From positions 62,001 through 126,000 of the forward strand of contig NZ_JAKCFA010000017.1 of assembly GCF_024198215.1 (NCBI RefSeq): 64,000 bases of DNA. Reading direction: 5' to 3'. Shown here one piece after another: positions 1-8,959 of the stretch. Under the pieces are notes generated by a model that was given only the letters and a program-made list of their open reading frames with translations, searched no databases and had not been told where the DNA came from. The stretch is from Myxococcus qinghaiensis. GTDB lineage: Bacteria; Myxococcota; Myxococcia; Myxococcales; Myxococcaceae. The translations under genes were made by a program, and so were the position numbers. The first letter of the stretch is position 1. Each line of letters opens with the position of its first letter.

Positions 1-1214
1 CGGCGAGCGACGGCTCGCTCCATCCTCGCCGCGCTGGCGTACGAGAGGGTGCTCAACGCCTTCCGGCATCACGGCAAGCGGCGACGCCCTCGGCAAGACC
101 ATCAGGCAGGTCGAGTGGCGGTGCTCAACGCCTTCCGGCATCACGGCGAGCGGCGGACCTCCGAGTGGGTGTCCGAGGCGCAGCAGATTGCGTGCTCAAC
201 GCCTTCCGGCATCACGGCGAGCGGCGGAATCCCGCTGTTGGAAGAGGAGCCCCGAAACCGGTGCTCAACGCCTTCGGCATCACGGCGAGCGGCGGTGGCG
301 GCACCAACAACACGGTGACTGTCACCATCAAGTGCTCACCGCCTTCCGGCATCACGGCACGCGGCGGCCTTTCATCCCAAGGAATGGTCGGAAGAGCTTA
401 TGTGCTCAACGCCTTCCGGCATCACGGCGAGCGGCGGACGCCGCCTATGCTGCCTACGCCGTCGCCTACGCGTGCTCAACGCCTTGCGGCATCACGCCGC
501 GCGACGGGTCCGCGACTCCTGGATTCACATCGTGGCTATGCGGTGCTCAACGCCTTCCGTCATCACGGCGAGCGGCGGAGGAAGACAGCCGTTGCGCTGG
601 ACCGCTACGGCAGGGTGCGCAACGCCTTCCGGCAGCGCGGCGAGCGGCGGCTGCACGACCGCATCCGAGAAGGAGGACTCAAGCGTGCTCAACGCCTTAA
701 GGCATCACGGCGAGCGGCAGCCCCCATCATGGAGGGGGCCATGGTCCTGACGGGCTAGTGCTCAACGCCTTCCGGCATCACGGCGAGCCGCGGAGCATCC
801 GCACCATCGCAATCGACGAGGCGAAGGGTGCTCAACACCTTCCGGCATCACGGCGAGCGGCGACCAACCGTGGGCAGGGGATTTATGGTTCTTCTGTGCT
901 TATCGCCTTCCTGCATCACGGCGAGCGGCGGAGGAACTGACGCGCGAACGCGTACTACCGTGTTGGTGCTCAACCCTTTTCCGGCAACACAGCGCGCGGC
1001 GACGGGGCGAGTCCCATCAGCACACGCATATGAGCAGTGTGCTCAACGCCTTCCGGCATCACGGCGAGCGGCGAGCGACCAGGAGCGTGCGGAGGTCTTC
1101 GTGAGTCGTGCTCAACGCATTCTGGCATCACGGCGTACATCGGCGGATTCAGGACGACATGGGCGCATTCACGAACGTGTGCTCAACGCCTTCCGGCGTC
1201 ACGGCGAGCGGTGG
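1..1214 (-). CRISPR. CRISPR array 1, decayed, runs off left edge
   Basis: Seventeen complete 36-bp repeats start at 49, 121, 192, 261, 332, 402, 472, 543, 615, 685, 758, 828, 896, 966, 1039, 1108 and 1179. A cut repeat end at 1-13 shows that the array continues beyond the window. On the plus strand the repeat begins GTGCTCAACGCC and ends GCGAGCGGCGG. Spacers are about 33-37 bp. Most repeats carry substitutions: 261 lacks one base, and 472, 966 and 1108 are badly altered. On the minus strand the repeat ends in GTTGAGCAC, which fits a crRNA 5' tag, so I read the array right to left with its leader at 1215. It lies just downstream of cmr6. The decay extends to the leader-proximal repeats, which suggests no recent spacer uptake. 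Confidence 0.95.
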
Positions 1215-1341
1215 AGCCGCCCTATTCATGCATCTATTCATCTGTCAAAGATCCTCAAAACCGCACCGGGACTCTGCATTTCGCCCCGAATCCCTCCCAT
1301 GCCTCCGCTACGCACCAGTACATGAAAGTCCAACACCTCAC
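1215..1341 (-). promoter_or_regulatory. Leader of CRISPR array 1 (apparently shortened)
   Basis: This stretch matches the leader of array 2 in three places. AGCCGCCC directly follows the last repeat. CTATTCATCTGTCAAAGA lies at 1234-1251. TGAAAGTCCAACACCTCAC lies at 1323-1341. The last two are 89 bp apart here and 90 bp apart at array 2. The gap between the first two is about 126 bp shorter than at array 2, so an internal deletion is likely. The remaining bases to 1559 hold nothing I recognise and end at the cmr6 stop. Confidence 0.7.
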
Positions 1342-1559
1342 AGGGCGCGAGCCGGAGCTAGTTCCTCCGAACAGTCCTCCTGGGAACCGATAGCCCGCCC
1401 CCACTGCTCCACGCACCCGCCGCGCAGTCCTATCACCAGCAACACCACACCTGACAGCATGGCGGCGCGCCCCCTCAAGTCCACCCGTTACCGAAACAGG
1501 TCACGGCCCAATCCCCCGAAGAGCATCTCTCCCGCGATGACGCTCCTCGAAGGTCCTGC

Positions 1560-2624
1560 TCACGCGCTCCCCGTCAGGCGCTTTAGCAAGTCCTCACGAC
1601 GCTCCTGAAGCTTGGGACTCTTCACAAACGCCCGAAGAGTCTGGGCACACTCCGCACGCGCCTCGTGCGCCAGTGTCGCCAGCCTGTCGAGCCACTCCGT
1701 CTCGAACGCTCCGAGCACCTTGCGCTGCTCCGTCTTAGCCACGCGCTGCGCCTCCACCCACACCTTGAACGCGTCCCGCTCCAGCGAGGGTCGTGACACC
1801 GCGCGCGGCGGCTGAACAACCACGCTCCCCTCGGGCGCCAGCCGCCCATAGCCCGCAGCCGTCTTGCCACCCACGCCCCAGTCGCGCAGGGCCTCGCACA
1901 ACCGGTCGGCGGCCCAGCGCAACAACAAGAGCGTCTCGGCATCGGCCCCCGGGGCCACGCTCAGCGCCACGAGGAACCGTCCCTCGGGGCGCACGGACAG
2001 GAAGGCCACGGGGTTGGGCGACTCGTAGTCGTTGGGCCAGGACTTCGCGTCTCCGTACCAGCTCCGCTGGTGCACCGTGAGTACATCGCGCGCCAGCATC
2101 CTCGACTCTGCATCCGCCTTGCCACGGCTCGACACCCACGGCGCGTCATGGAAGATGACCTGCCCCACGCTCGCGGCCTGGCCGAGCCGCTCGTCCCCGG
2201 GCACGCCGAACAGCCGACGACACGCCTCCGCCACCTCGGCGGGCTCGAAGCTCGCGCGGAGGACGGCCGCGAGCACACCCTTGAGCGAGGAGCCTGGAAT
2301 CACCGGCACGCCCCAGGTGTGGTGCAGCGTCAGCCCCACTCCCGTGGGTGAGGCATTCCCATGTCCCGCCAACAGCCGGCTCGTCGCCCGCATCGTCACG
2401 GAGGCGGTGTGCCATTGGGCCAGCGACTCACGCCAACGGCGGTAGGCCACAGCGTAGTCCTCAGGCTCCCGCGCCGCGTCCATCCAGCTCAGCCAGCGCC
2501 GCCACGGCGAGTTCTCCTCCTTCGCCTCGTCGTCCTTCTGGGGCGCATACCGCTCATGGGACAGCCCCGCGTGACTCGGACCCTTGTCCGTTGAACGGGG
2601 AAGCCCTCGCAAGTCGTCACGCAT
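1560..2624 (-). CDS. cmr6: Type III-B CRISPR RAMP protein Cmr6
   Basis: Predicted 354-residue RAMP subunit of the Cmr effector complex, which caps the crRNA 3' end of the filament. The RAMP signature is clear near residue 110: GVPVIPGSSLKG follows a TGVGLTLHHTW stretch. A glycine-rich loop of the form GGKTAAGYGRL lies in the C-terminal third. The start at 2624 was chosen because it overlaps the cmr5 stop by 8 bp and removes a Cys/Trp/Arg-rich upstream extension with no family resemblance. It is the last gene of a six-gene operon with overlaps or tiny gaps, and array 1 with its leader follows directly. Confidence 0.92.
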   Translation of the reverse strand: MRDDLRGLPRSTDKGPSHAGLSHERYAPQKDDEAKEENSPWRRWLSWMDAAREPEDYAVAYRRWRESLAQWHTASVTMRATSRLLAGHGNASPTGVGLTLHHTWGVPVIPGSSLKGVLAAVLRASFEPAEVAEACRRLFGVPGDERLGQAASVGQVIFHDAPWVSSRGKADAESRMLARDVLTVHQRSWYGDAKSWPNDYESPNPVAFLSVRPEGRFLVALSVAPGADAETLLLLRWAADRLCEALRDWGVGGKTAAGYGRLAPEGSVVVQPPRAVSRPSLERDAFKVWVEAQRVAKTEQRKVLGAFETEWLDRLATLAHEARAECAQTLRAFVKSPKLQERREDLLKRLTGSA

Positions 2625-3030
2625 CGGGAGCCTCCTTGAACGTGGCCTGCACGGCGCGACGGAACCACACCACCAACCGCAACATCTCTCGCGTGGCCAG
2701 CATGTACTCCTCCAGCCCCAGTCCCCGCACCGCACCGGGCAGCGTGTCTCCCGTCAGCTTCGAGGGAAGCCCCGGCAGCCTCGCCTTCACCAGCACCACG
2801 GACAGGTCATGGAGCAGCAGCATCGCGGCGTTCGTCTCGAGCGGCTTCTCCTCCTTCTCGTCCTGCTCCCGCTCCAGGAACGTGAGCGCCGCGGCAAGAC
2901 CGTCACGCAGCACCGACGCTCCCAGGCCGTGCACGCGCGGCTTGTAGTCCGCCCGGAGCCCTTGGGGGGCCGCCGTCACGCGGGCGTAGGCATCCGTGGC
3001 CCGCTGCTGCTCTCGCGTCACGCCGCTCAT
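2617..3030 (-). CDS. cmr5: Type III-B CRISPR protein Cmr5 (small subunit)
   Basis: A 137-residue, mostly helical protein of the size expected for Cmr5, the small non-RAMP subunit that lines the target-RNA groove. The N-terminal TREQQRATDAYARV segment and the position between cmr4 and cmr6 support the call. It has no catalytic motif, as usual. Its ATG overlaps the cmr4 stop (ATGA), and its own end overlaps cmr6 by 8 bp, indicating translational coupling. A charged Glu/Lys-rich stretch near residues 57-63 (EKEEKP) may be a loop. Confidence 0.9.
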   Translation of the reverse strand: MSGVTREQQRATDAYARVTAAPQGLRADYKPRVHGLGASVLRDGLAAALTFLEREQDEKEEKPLETNAAMLLLHDLSVVLVKARLPGLPSKLTGDTLPGAVRGLGLEEYMLATREMLRLVVWFRRAVQATFKEAPDA

Positions 3031-3956
3031 CGCTGAGCCTCCCCGTCACCGGCCTTCCACGACAACAGCCGGCACCAGCCGCGCCCCACCGTCGCCTTGC
3101 CCCCCAACTGGAGCATCGTCCCCTGCCCGCCGAGCGCCGCGTCCAGCACCTCGCCCGCCTCCAGCTTGCGCTCCGGATGCCAGGCCCGCGAGGCGGCCAT
3201 CACTCCCATCAGCAGCGTCTCGGCCGGCAGGCTCTCCTCCGTCCAGAGCTGCCCCTTCGCGGCCGTGCCCGTCTCCGGGTCGATGCTCACGCGGGTGTCC
3301 ACCTGCATCGCCGTCTCCCAGAGGAAGCTCATCGTCTCATCGTCCACCAGCACCAGGCGCCGCGTGAGCATCTCCCGCTCATCTCCGGGCAGCGCGCGCT
3401 GGAGCGCCTCCGCCCAGGCCCCGAGCGCCGCGTCGTCCTTCGCGTCCACCTTCAGGTCCAGGTCCTCCAGGTAGACCCGCGCCCCGTCCGCCTGCTGGTG
3501 AAGACAGACACAGGACTTCAAGGAGGCCACCCGCGCGCTGTGTTTCGGCAGTGAGGCCACCGGCGGAGGCGCCTCGCCGCCGCCACGACGGCCACCCCAG
3601 TCCCGGCGCGCCAGGGTCAGCAGCAAGGGCGACGTCACCAGCGCGAACGTGCCCACGAAGCTGCGCACCGGCAGCGCGAGCAGTCGCGCGTCCCCCACCA
3701 CCAGCGCTCCCGCGTACTCACTCGGCTCGTCTCCCTCGGGCCCGTTCTTCTTGCGCCGGGGACCAAAGACCGCGTCGGTCCGGACAGTGTCACTCGCGCT
3801 CGCGTCGCGCAGCACGCCCTTGAGCGATGAGCCGGGGATGATGGGGATGCCCGTGGAGCGCATCCGCATCAGCGGCAGGTCGATGACTCCCACGCTCTGC
3901 CCCGTGCCCACGTGCAGGGGGGACAGCGCTTGCAGCAGATAGGCTCGGCTTTCCAT
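3027..3956 (-). CDS. cmr4: Type III-B CRISPR RAMP protein Cmr4 (target-RNA nuclease)
   Basis: A 309-residue backbone subunit of the Cmr complex, which cuts bound target RNA at 6-nt intervals. It opens with LLQALSPLHVGTGQS and then IDLP. With the start at 3956 the family's His and catalytic Asp fall at H15 and D26, the numbering known from archaeal Cmr4. A RAMP motif (IPIIPGSSLKG) follows near residue 40, and a C-terminal glycine loop reads GGKATVGRGW. The start at 3956 lies 2 nt after the cmr3 stop; the 31 residues possible upstream do not resemble the family. All visible catalytic features are intact, so target cleavage is probably active. Confidence 0.94.
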   Translation of the reverse strand: MESRAYLLQALSPLHVGTGQSVGVIDLPLMRMRSTGIPIIPGSSLKGVLRDASASDTVRTDAVFGPRRKKNGPEGDEPSEYAGALVVGDARLLALPVRSFVGTFALVTSPLLLTLARRDWGGRRGGGEAPPPVASLPKHSARVASLKSCVCLHQQADGARVYLEDLDLKVDAKDDAALGAWAEALQRALPGDEREMLTRRLVLVDDETMSFLWETAMQVDTRVSIDPETGTAAKGQLWTEESLPAETLLMGVMAASRAWHPERKLEAGEVLDAALGGQGTMLQLGGKATVGRGWCRLLSWKAGDGEAQR

Positions 3957-3958
3957 GC

Positions 3959-5203
3959 TCACTCTCCACACTCCGGGGGCATTTCCCAGACGCCGGGCAA
4001 CACCTGCCCGAGCGCCTCGTCGCGACCGCCGCCCCACGAGGCCAGCCACAACGCGCGCAGTTCCTCGGTGGTGAACAAGCCACCGTCACACCTCTGGAAG
4101 AAATAGACAGACCCCGCCGGCACCCACCGCCGCGTCGCCCGGGGCTCGCGCTTCACCATGTCCCACGCGGACACGTCCTGCGCCCGAGTCACCAGCGCCG
4201 CGCGCAGCACCACCGTCCCCTCCACGCCAGGCAACGTACCCACGTACTCGGGCGCGCCGCCCTGCGGACACCAGAAGCGATCCGGCAGCCACCCACGCTC
4301 GAAGCACGCGGGCGTCGCCAGCACCAACCGCAAGCCCCGCGACGGCTCGGGACGGAAGTCGTCGGGACAGGCGAACAGCTCCGCCGTCGAGCGCTCCACC
4401 TCCGTCAACCGCCTGCGGCCTCCCAGCCCCAGCACTCCCGAGGGGAAGCCCCGCACCACCTCGCCCTCGGGCTGCCTGCACCGCACTCCCAGCGCCCACT
4501 CCACCGCGACCGGCGCCTCCGCGCCCTCTCTCTTCTCCAGTCGCAGCAACTCCACGACCTGGCGCGAGTGCAGCATCGTGTCCTCCGCGGTCTGCGTCCC
4601 CGGCGCGATGGCCACATGCACGTCCGTGCGATGACCGGGTCCGGGCGTCGTCGGAGTCGGGACGTCCTCGCGCATCAGCCACGCGAGCATCCGCGCCTCG
4701 GACCAGAAGGCCGGCACCTCCGCCGAGGGCTTGCCCATCCTCCCTTCATGGTCGGGACGGGGATGCCACAGCGCCTCCCGGGCCGGGTCCTCATCGGGGC
4801 CGAGCGAGCTGGTGACGCCCTCGGACTCAGGCATCCAGGGACGCAGGCGCTCGACCCGCGCGGGATTGTCCTCCGCGCCGTCCACCACCACCGCGTCGGC
4901 GGGAGCCGGCCACATCCGGTGGCGCGTGGAGAAGGACGCCTCCCCCAGGTTGCGCCGCAGGGCGACGAACCCCGTCAGCGCGAGGCTCGCGGAGCGCGTC
5001 TCCCACGCCTCGGGCGTCAGCCGCACGCCCGGCTGACCCGCCATGAGGTCCTGTCCCCACGCGGCGCGCAGGGCACCTCGCACTGTCGTGGGCAACGGCC
5101 ACGGATGCGAGTACCCGCGTCCCACTTCGCTCGTGTACCAGCCACGGCCGTCCTTCACGGACAGCCCGTCGCGCGGCAGCAGCGCGAAGCACTCGTCACT
5201 CAT
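3959..5203 (-). CDS. cmr3: Type III-B CRISPR RAMP protein Cmr3
   Basis: A 414-residue subunit that binds Cas10 and the 5' tag of the crRNA. Recognisable parts are the N-terminal LLPRDGLSVKDGR segment, typical of Cmr3 (a strand, then a disordered loop), and PLPTTVRGALRAAWG near residue 40. A glycine-rich segment (GVLGLGGRRRL) appears in the second half. The ATG at 5203 overlaps the cmr2 stop as ATGA; the 26 residues that could be added upstream are dropped for that reason. It forms the Cas10-Cmr3 head of the complex together with its upstream neighbour. Confidence 0.9.
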   Translation of the reverse strand: MSDECFALLPRDGLSVKDGRGWYTSEVGRGYSHPWPLPTTVRGALRAAWGQDLMAGQPGVRLTPEAWETRSASLALTGFVALRRNLGEASFSTRHRMWPAPADAVVVDGAEDNPARVERLRPWMPESEGVTSSLGPDEDPAREALWHPRPDHEGRMGKPSAEVPAFWSEARMLAWLMREDVPTPTTPGPGHRTDVHVAIAPGTQTAEDTMLHSRQVVELLRLEKREGAEAPVAVEWALGVRCRQPEGEVVRGFPSGVLGLGGRRRLTEVERSTAELFACPDDFRPEPSRGLRLVLATPACFERGWLPDRFWCPQGGAPEYVGTLPGVEGTVVLRAALVTRAQDVSAWDMVKREPRATRRWVPAGSVYFFQRCDGGLFTTEELRALWLASWGGGRDEALGQVLPGVWEMPPECGE

Positions 5204-7116
5204 GCTCCACCTTCCTCTCTGAGCACCAGGTTCCGGCGCGACCGCTCGAGCGTCCCCGCCACCAGCATCCGGTTCACCCACTCGAGCAGCCGCGCGTGGA
5301 CCTTCGAGCCACCGTCCACCGCCTCCGCGTCGAGCCCTCCCAGCCCCACCTCTTCCACGGACAGGCCCTTGGACTTCCCCGGCTTCGTGTCGGCCGGGTC
5401 TTCGGCCCGCCCCTCGGCGCGCGCCAGGATTCGAGCCACCTCGGCCACCAACACCCGCGCCTGGTCCCGAGACGACGCGCCCTCGACGTTCTCTGGGAAG
5501 CGACGCACCATCGCCTCCACCTCGTGCACCTTGCCCAGGGGTAGCCGGTCTCCGCCCAGCAGCGCCATGTCTTGATGCAATCGGGCCAGCGGCTCGGGGG
5601 TGTCACCCTTCGGGGTCCAGCGCGAGGTCCACAGCCGCTCGCGCCCCGCATGCTTCGCCACGAGGACCGCGAGCGCGGCGCGCCCCGACTTCTTCGCGGC
5701 CTTCTCCGCCCGACGACCCAGGTCCAGCAGTTGCCCGAGGCTCTCCATCACATGGCCGATGCCCAGCCCCACCGACAGCGTGGGCACCAGCGCATCCGTG
5801 CCCGTGACGACAGGCGCCAGGTGCTTCGAGAACGCGGTCGCCAGCGCCCGGGCACACGCGAGCGCGTCCGCCGGGCACACGAAGGCGAGGACATCATCGC
5901 CCCCCGCGTAGACGAGCATCCCTCGGTACCGCGACTGGACGATGTCACGCGCCTCGTCCGTGAAGCTCGCGAGCGCATGGGAGACTCGACGATGCGCCTC
6001 GACGCCCCCCTGCGCAGCCAGACGCCGGAGCAGTTCGCCCATCCGGTCCCCGTCGGCGACCAGGCAGGCCACGTAGGGAAAGGGGGCCACGGGCATGGCG
6101 TCGAGCAGCGGTCGGATGTGAGCGTCCGCGAACCGCTCGGCCTCCTGCTTCGCCGCGTCGCGGTCCTCGCCCTCGCGCCACTCCTCGAAGTACGGACGCC
6201 AGCGGTCGGGGAGCAGGAGCTGGCCGTCGAACGGAAAGGCGTTCACCCACGACAGGTCCGTCCGGTGGACGGACGTGAACCCCCGATGGTCCGCGCAGGC
6301 GCCACGCAGCGCGGAGAGCCTCGCGCCCTGCGTCTGGCTCGCCGTCGCCAGCCAGGCCGCCAGCCCGATGCTCGTCACCGGGACGAACTGGTCCGGCTGG
6401 CCGCCCGCGCGTTTGAGCAACCCGAGCGCATCCAGCTCCTCGCGCTCGCCGATGCGCAGCCGCTTCCAGTCTCCAGTCCGAGGACGCTTGCCGCGCAGCA
6501 CGGACGCGCGTCCACCGTCGAGGCTCGACTTGTGCGTACCGGCGGGAGGAACCTGGGTCCAGGCCTTGAACTCCCGCAGGCCCCGGCGAGCCTCCAGCGC
6601 GGCCTCGGCTTCATCGAGGGCCTCCTGGTACCCGCCTTCGGCCATGGGTGCCCAGGCCGCGTGGAACTCCAGGAAGGTGTCGAGCTGCTCGTCCGCCCAC
6701 GCGTCCGCGCCCTCCGCGAGCAGCGGCCCGCTGTTCTTGCGCACGCGCGCCCACTCGTTCCGGAGGGTGACTCGAGCCGCCTCGCGCGCGTTGCGGGCCA
6801 CCTTGGCCGCGTCGCCCTTCACCACCGCGAGGACCTTGTTGGGGAAGCCCTTCACCGCCTCGGCATCCGCCAGGGCCTCGTCGGTCTTCGTGGCGCTCTT
6901 CGGCCGCGCGCCGGGCTTCGAGGCCGCCGCCTCAAGCTGCCCCGGGTGGGGGAAGATGAGCTCGGCGCCAGCGTCGCGGAGCGCGCACGCCATGGCGCGG
7001 CTCAAGCAGGAGAGCAGGTAGCTGCCAAACCAGAGGTCGCGCGTGCGACGGGCCTGGGCGATGAAGCCCTGCACCGGCCCGACCTTGAGCACGAGCACGT
7101 GTGATTGAGTCGTCAT
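5200..7116 (-). CDS. cmr2: Type III-B CRISPR protein Cas10/Cmr2
   Basis: The large subunit of the Cmr complex, 638 residues. The N-terminus (VGPVQGFIAQARRTRDLW, residues about 12-29) is the hallmark opening of Cmr2. The Palm domain carries an intact GGDD motif at residues 405-408 (YAGGDDVLAF), the active site that makes cyclic oligoadenylate from ATP when target RNA is bound. No HD nuclease domain precedes the Cmr2 opening, so target-activated DNA cutting by HD is not expected. This matches the short length; HD-containing Cmr2 proteins run 800-900 residues. It starts 3 nt after cmr1 and overlaps cmr3 as ATGA. Confidence 0.95.
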   Translation of the reverse strand: MTTQSHVLVLKVGPVQGFIAQARRTRDLWFGSYLLSCLSRAMACALRDAGAELIFPHPGQLEAAASKPGARPKSATKTDEALADAEAVKGFPNKVLAVVKGDAAKVARNAREAARVTLRNEWARVRKNSGPLLAEGADAWADEQLDTFLEFHAAWAPMAEGGYQEALDEAEAALEARRGLREFKAWTQVPPAGTHKSSLDGGRASVLRGKRPRTGDWKRLRIGEREELDALGLLKRAGGQPDQFVPVTSIGLAAWLATASQTQGARLSALRGACADHRGFTSVHRTDLSWVNAFPFDGQLLLPDRWRPYFEEWREGEDRDAAKQEAERFADAHIRPLLDAMPVAPFPYVACLVADGDRMGELLRRLAAQGGVEAHRRVSHALASFTDEARDIVQSRYRGMLVYAGGDDVLAFVCPADALACARALATAFSKHLAPVVTGTDALVPTLSVGLGIGHVMESLGQLLDLGRRAEKAAKKSGRAALAVLVAKHAGRERLWTSRWTPKGDTPEPLARLHQDMALLGGDRLPLGKVHEVEAMVRRFPENVEGASSRDQARVLVAEVARILARAEGRAEDPADTKPGKSKGLSVEEVGLGGLDAEAVDGGSKVHARLLEWVNRMLVAGTLERSRRNLVLREEGGA

Positions 7117-7119
7117 GGT

Positions 7120-8520
7120 CTACGCCTCCCGAGCTTTCTTCGTGTCACGCAGCCAGGTGAAGAACGCCTCGCGCAGCGACGTCGCGGCGCACAGCGGCTT
7201 GAAGAGGGGCTGGTCGTCGTTCGCGCGGAGCAGGTCGAAGTCCGCGCGCGTCGCGTCGATGGCGCGTTTCGACTGCACCAGGACGACCTTGCCGCCCTGA
7301 GGGTAGCCGCGCTCCAGCCACAGCGCGATGGGCTCGAAGCGACCGTTGGCCAGCGGCATCGCCTTGACGATGAGCGGCGAGGCCAGCCGGTCCTTCGGCT
7401 CGCGCTCCCGGTCGCGGACCCACTGGAGCTGCACGTTCTTGGGCTCCAAGGGCTGGTAGTCATTGTTCGAGTCCCGCCGCTTCTGCTGGAAGTGGACGAC
7501 GATGGGCAGCCCGAAGCCCGCGCGCGGCCACGCGGGGGATTTCGAGTATGCCGAGCGCGGCGCGTGCTCCTCGGGGTAGGCCCGGAGCCCCTGCGCGGCC
7601 CGCGCGTGGTGACGAATCTTGTCCGCCTCCGGCCAGTTGGAGCGGCCCGCGCGATTGTCTCCGGTGGGGCTCGGGTTGCGAGGACGCTCGCCCTGCGCGC
7701 CGGTGGTGCCCTGACGGAATGCGCGCAGCCAGCCCAGCGCATCCAGCCACGCCTTGTTGCCGTCGAAGGACTCCTCTCTGGGCCACCGCAGGAGCCACGC
7801 GCCGCGAAGCAGGGGCAGGTCGCTCGGAGTGCCCGCGAGCTCGGGTTGGAAGAGGGGCAGGTGTCCGAAGAGCCGGCGCAGCTCGGCGCGGGCGGCGCTC
7901 TTCGGCAGCCATTGCTTGCACTGCTCCTCGGTGGCGAGCGTCACCGTGCCGCAACCACGACGGGTTCGCGAGCCATACCCACCGAAGAGCACCCACGCGC
8001 GGAAGGCGTGACGGACCTCTTCCGACAGCGCACCCCCTGGAGCGGAGACTTCCAGGGTGAAGCACAGGCCGGGCTTCCAGCGGGGCGCGGTGGGGAGCTC
8101 CCCCGTGTCGCGAGCGGTCCAGAGCGCATAGGACTGCTCCTCGCCCAGCGAGATGGGGCGGTCATCCTTCCCGGAGGCGGTGACGGCGCGCACGCACAGG
8201 TCCACCTGGGAGCGGCGGGGCTTTTCCTTGCCCAGGCTCATGCCGCCCCACAGCTCGCGCTCGCGCCGGGCGAGGTCGAGCCGCTGGGCCTCGCCGTAGG
8301 CATGGCCATACAACGCGCGCCACCAGAAGCGCAGGTGCCCACGCAGCGTGGGCACGCGGATGAGGTCCACCTCGGAGAGCTGACGTGGGACTGGCGCGCC
8401 TCCGAGGATGGGCGTGACGGTCTTCAGGTCCACGGTGAAGGTCTCGCGTCGAGGCCCACCGGGCAGGCTGAGCCTCGGGCTCGGGTCCTTGGGTGGCGGG
8501 GGCAGGTTCAGGGGCTGCAT
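7120..8520 (-). CDS. cmr1: Type III-B CRISPR RAMP protein Cmr1
   Basis: A 466-residue, two-RAMP-fold protein at the 3' end of the Cmr filament, and first gene of the operon. Diagnostic segments are VDLKTVTPILGG near residue 30, PTLRGHLRFWWRAL near residue 58 and the glycine-rich FGGYGSRTRRGCGTV around residues 174-188. An AGG-containing ribosome-binding stretch precedes the ATG. The region upstream to 8959 is non-coding on this strand and holds elements shared with the cas6 upstream region. The proline-rich first 20 residues may be a flexible tail. Confidence 0.93.
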   Translation of the reverse strand: MQPLNLPPPPKDPSPRLSLPGGPRRETFTVDLKTVTPILGGAPVPRQLSEVDLIRVPTLRGHLRFWWRALYGHAYGEAQRLDLARRERELWGGMSLGKEKPRRSQVDLCVRAVTASGKDDRPISLGEEQSYALWTARDTGELPTAPRWKPGLCFTLEVSAPGGALSEEVRHAFRAWVLFGGYGSRTRRGCGTVTLATEEQCKQWLPKSAARAELRRLFGHLPLFQPELAGTPSDLPLLRGAWLLRWPREESFDGNKAWLDALGWLRAFRQGTTGAQGERPRNPSPTGDNRAGRSNWPEADKIRHHARAAQGLRAYPEEHAPRSAYSKSPAWPRAGFGLPIVVHFQQKRRDSNNDYQPLEPKNVQLQWVRDREREPKDRLASPLIVKAMPLANGRFEPIALWLERGYPQGGKVVLVQSKRAIDATRADFDLLRANDDQPLFKPLCAATSLREAFFTWLRDTKKAREA

Positions 8521-8544
8521 GGAGACACCTCGGCTCCTCCGCGA

Positions 8545-8770
8545 CCCGCCAGGGCGGGACGGGGATGGGGGTGAAGACGCTGGGAGACTTCGCCGGTGGG
8601 CCGAGCGAGGGCGCGCGGCTCACAGCGCGCGAACGGACCCCAGGCGTCGGCTAACGTGACAGCGGGAGACCTCCGGGGAGGTCGCCCGGAGGCGGTGGAT
8701 GAAGCGCGGGGATGGGCGTCGGTGCACATGTCCACCGAGGAAGACGCCAACGCCGCGCGCACCCCTCGCG
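8545..8770 (-). promoter_or_regulatory. Putative control region of the cmr operon, shared with cas6
   Basis: Three elements recur in the same order upstream of cas6. First is CCCGCC-N2-GGCGGGAC at 8545-8560, 25 nt before the cmr1 start. Second is the perfect palindrome GACCTCC-GG-GGAGGTC at 8668-8683. Third is a roughly 40-bp block at 8731-8770 containing GACGCCAACGCCGCGCGCA. The palindrome-to-block gap is 47 bp here and 45 bp at cas6. The intervening DNA also shares short pieces such as CGAGGGC. I infer a duplicated promoter with operators; the promoter itself cannot be pinpointed. The rest of the gap to 8959 probably holds the divergent promoter of the next gene. Confidence 0.55.
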
Positions 8771-8959
8771 GCTCCGTGCGTTTTTTCCGGGGTGGCCTGT
8801 CGCCACGGCCTGCGGCGATGAACGGAAGCCAGCACGGGTTGCCCGAGCCTCCGCGCAAGTGCCGTGAGCGCTGTTCCGCACCGGGGTATCAACGGGCTCA
8901 CGAACGCGCCCGCCCTACCTGATGGATGTCAGACCCGTGTACTACCTCTCAGGTCCATC

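Noticed and set aside
49-1608. Several overlapping reading frames across array 1 coding for repeated LNAFRHHGERR-like peptides
   Set aside because: They are translations of CRISPR repeats, with no start signals or codon pattern of a gene. The same holds for 9595-10850.
5200-7116. HD nuclease domain in Cas10
   Set aside because: The protein starts with the Cmr2 VGPVQGFIAQARRTRDLW opening and there is no room or HD motif before it.
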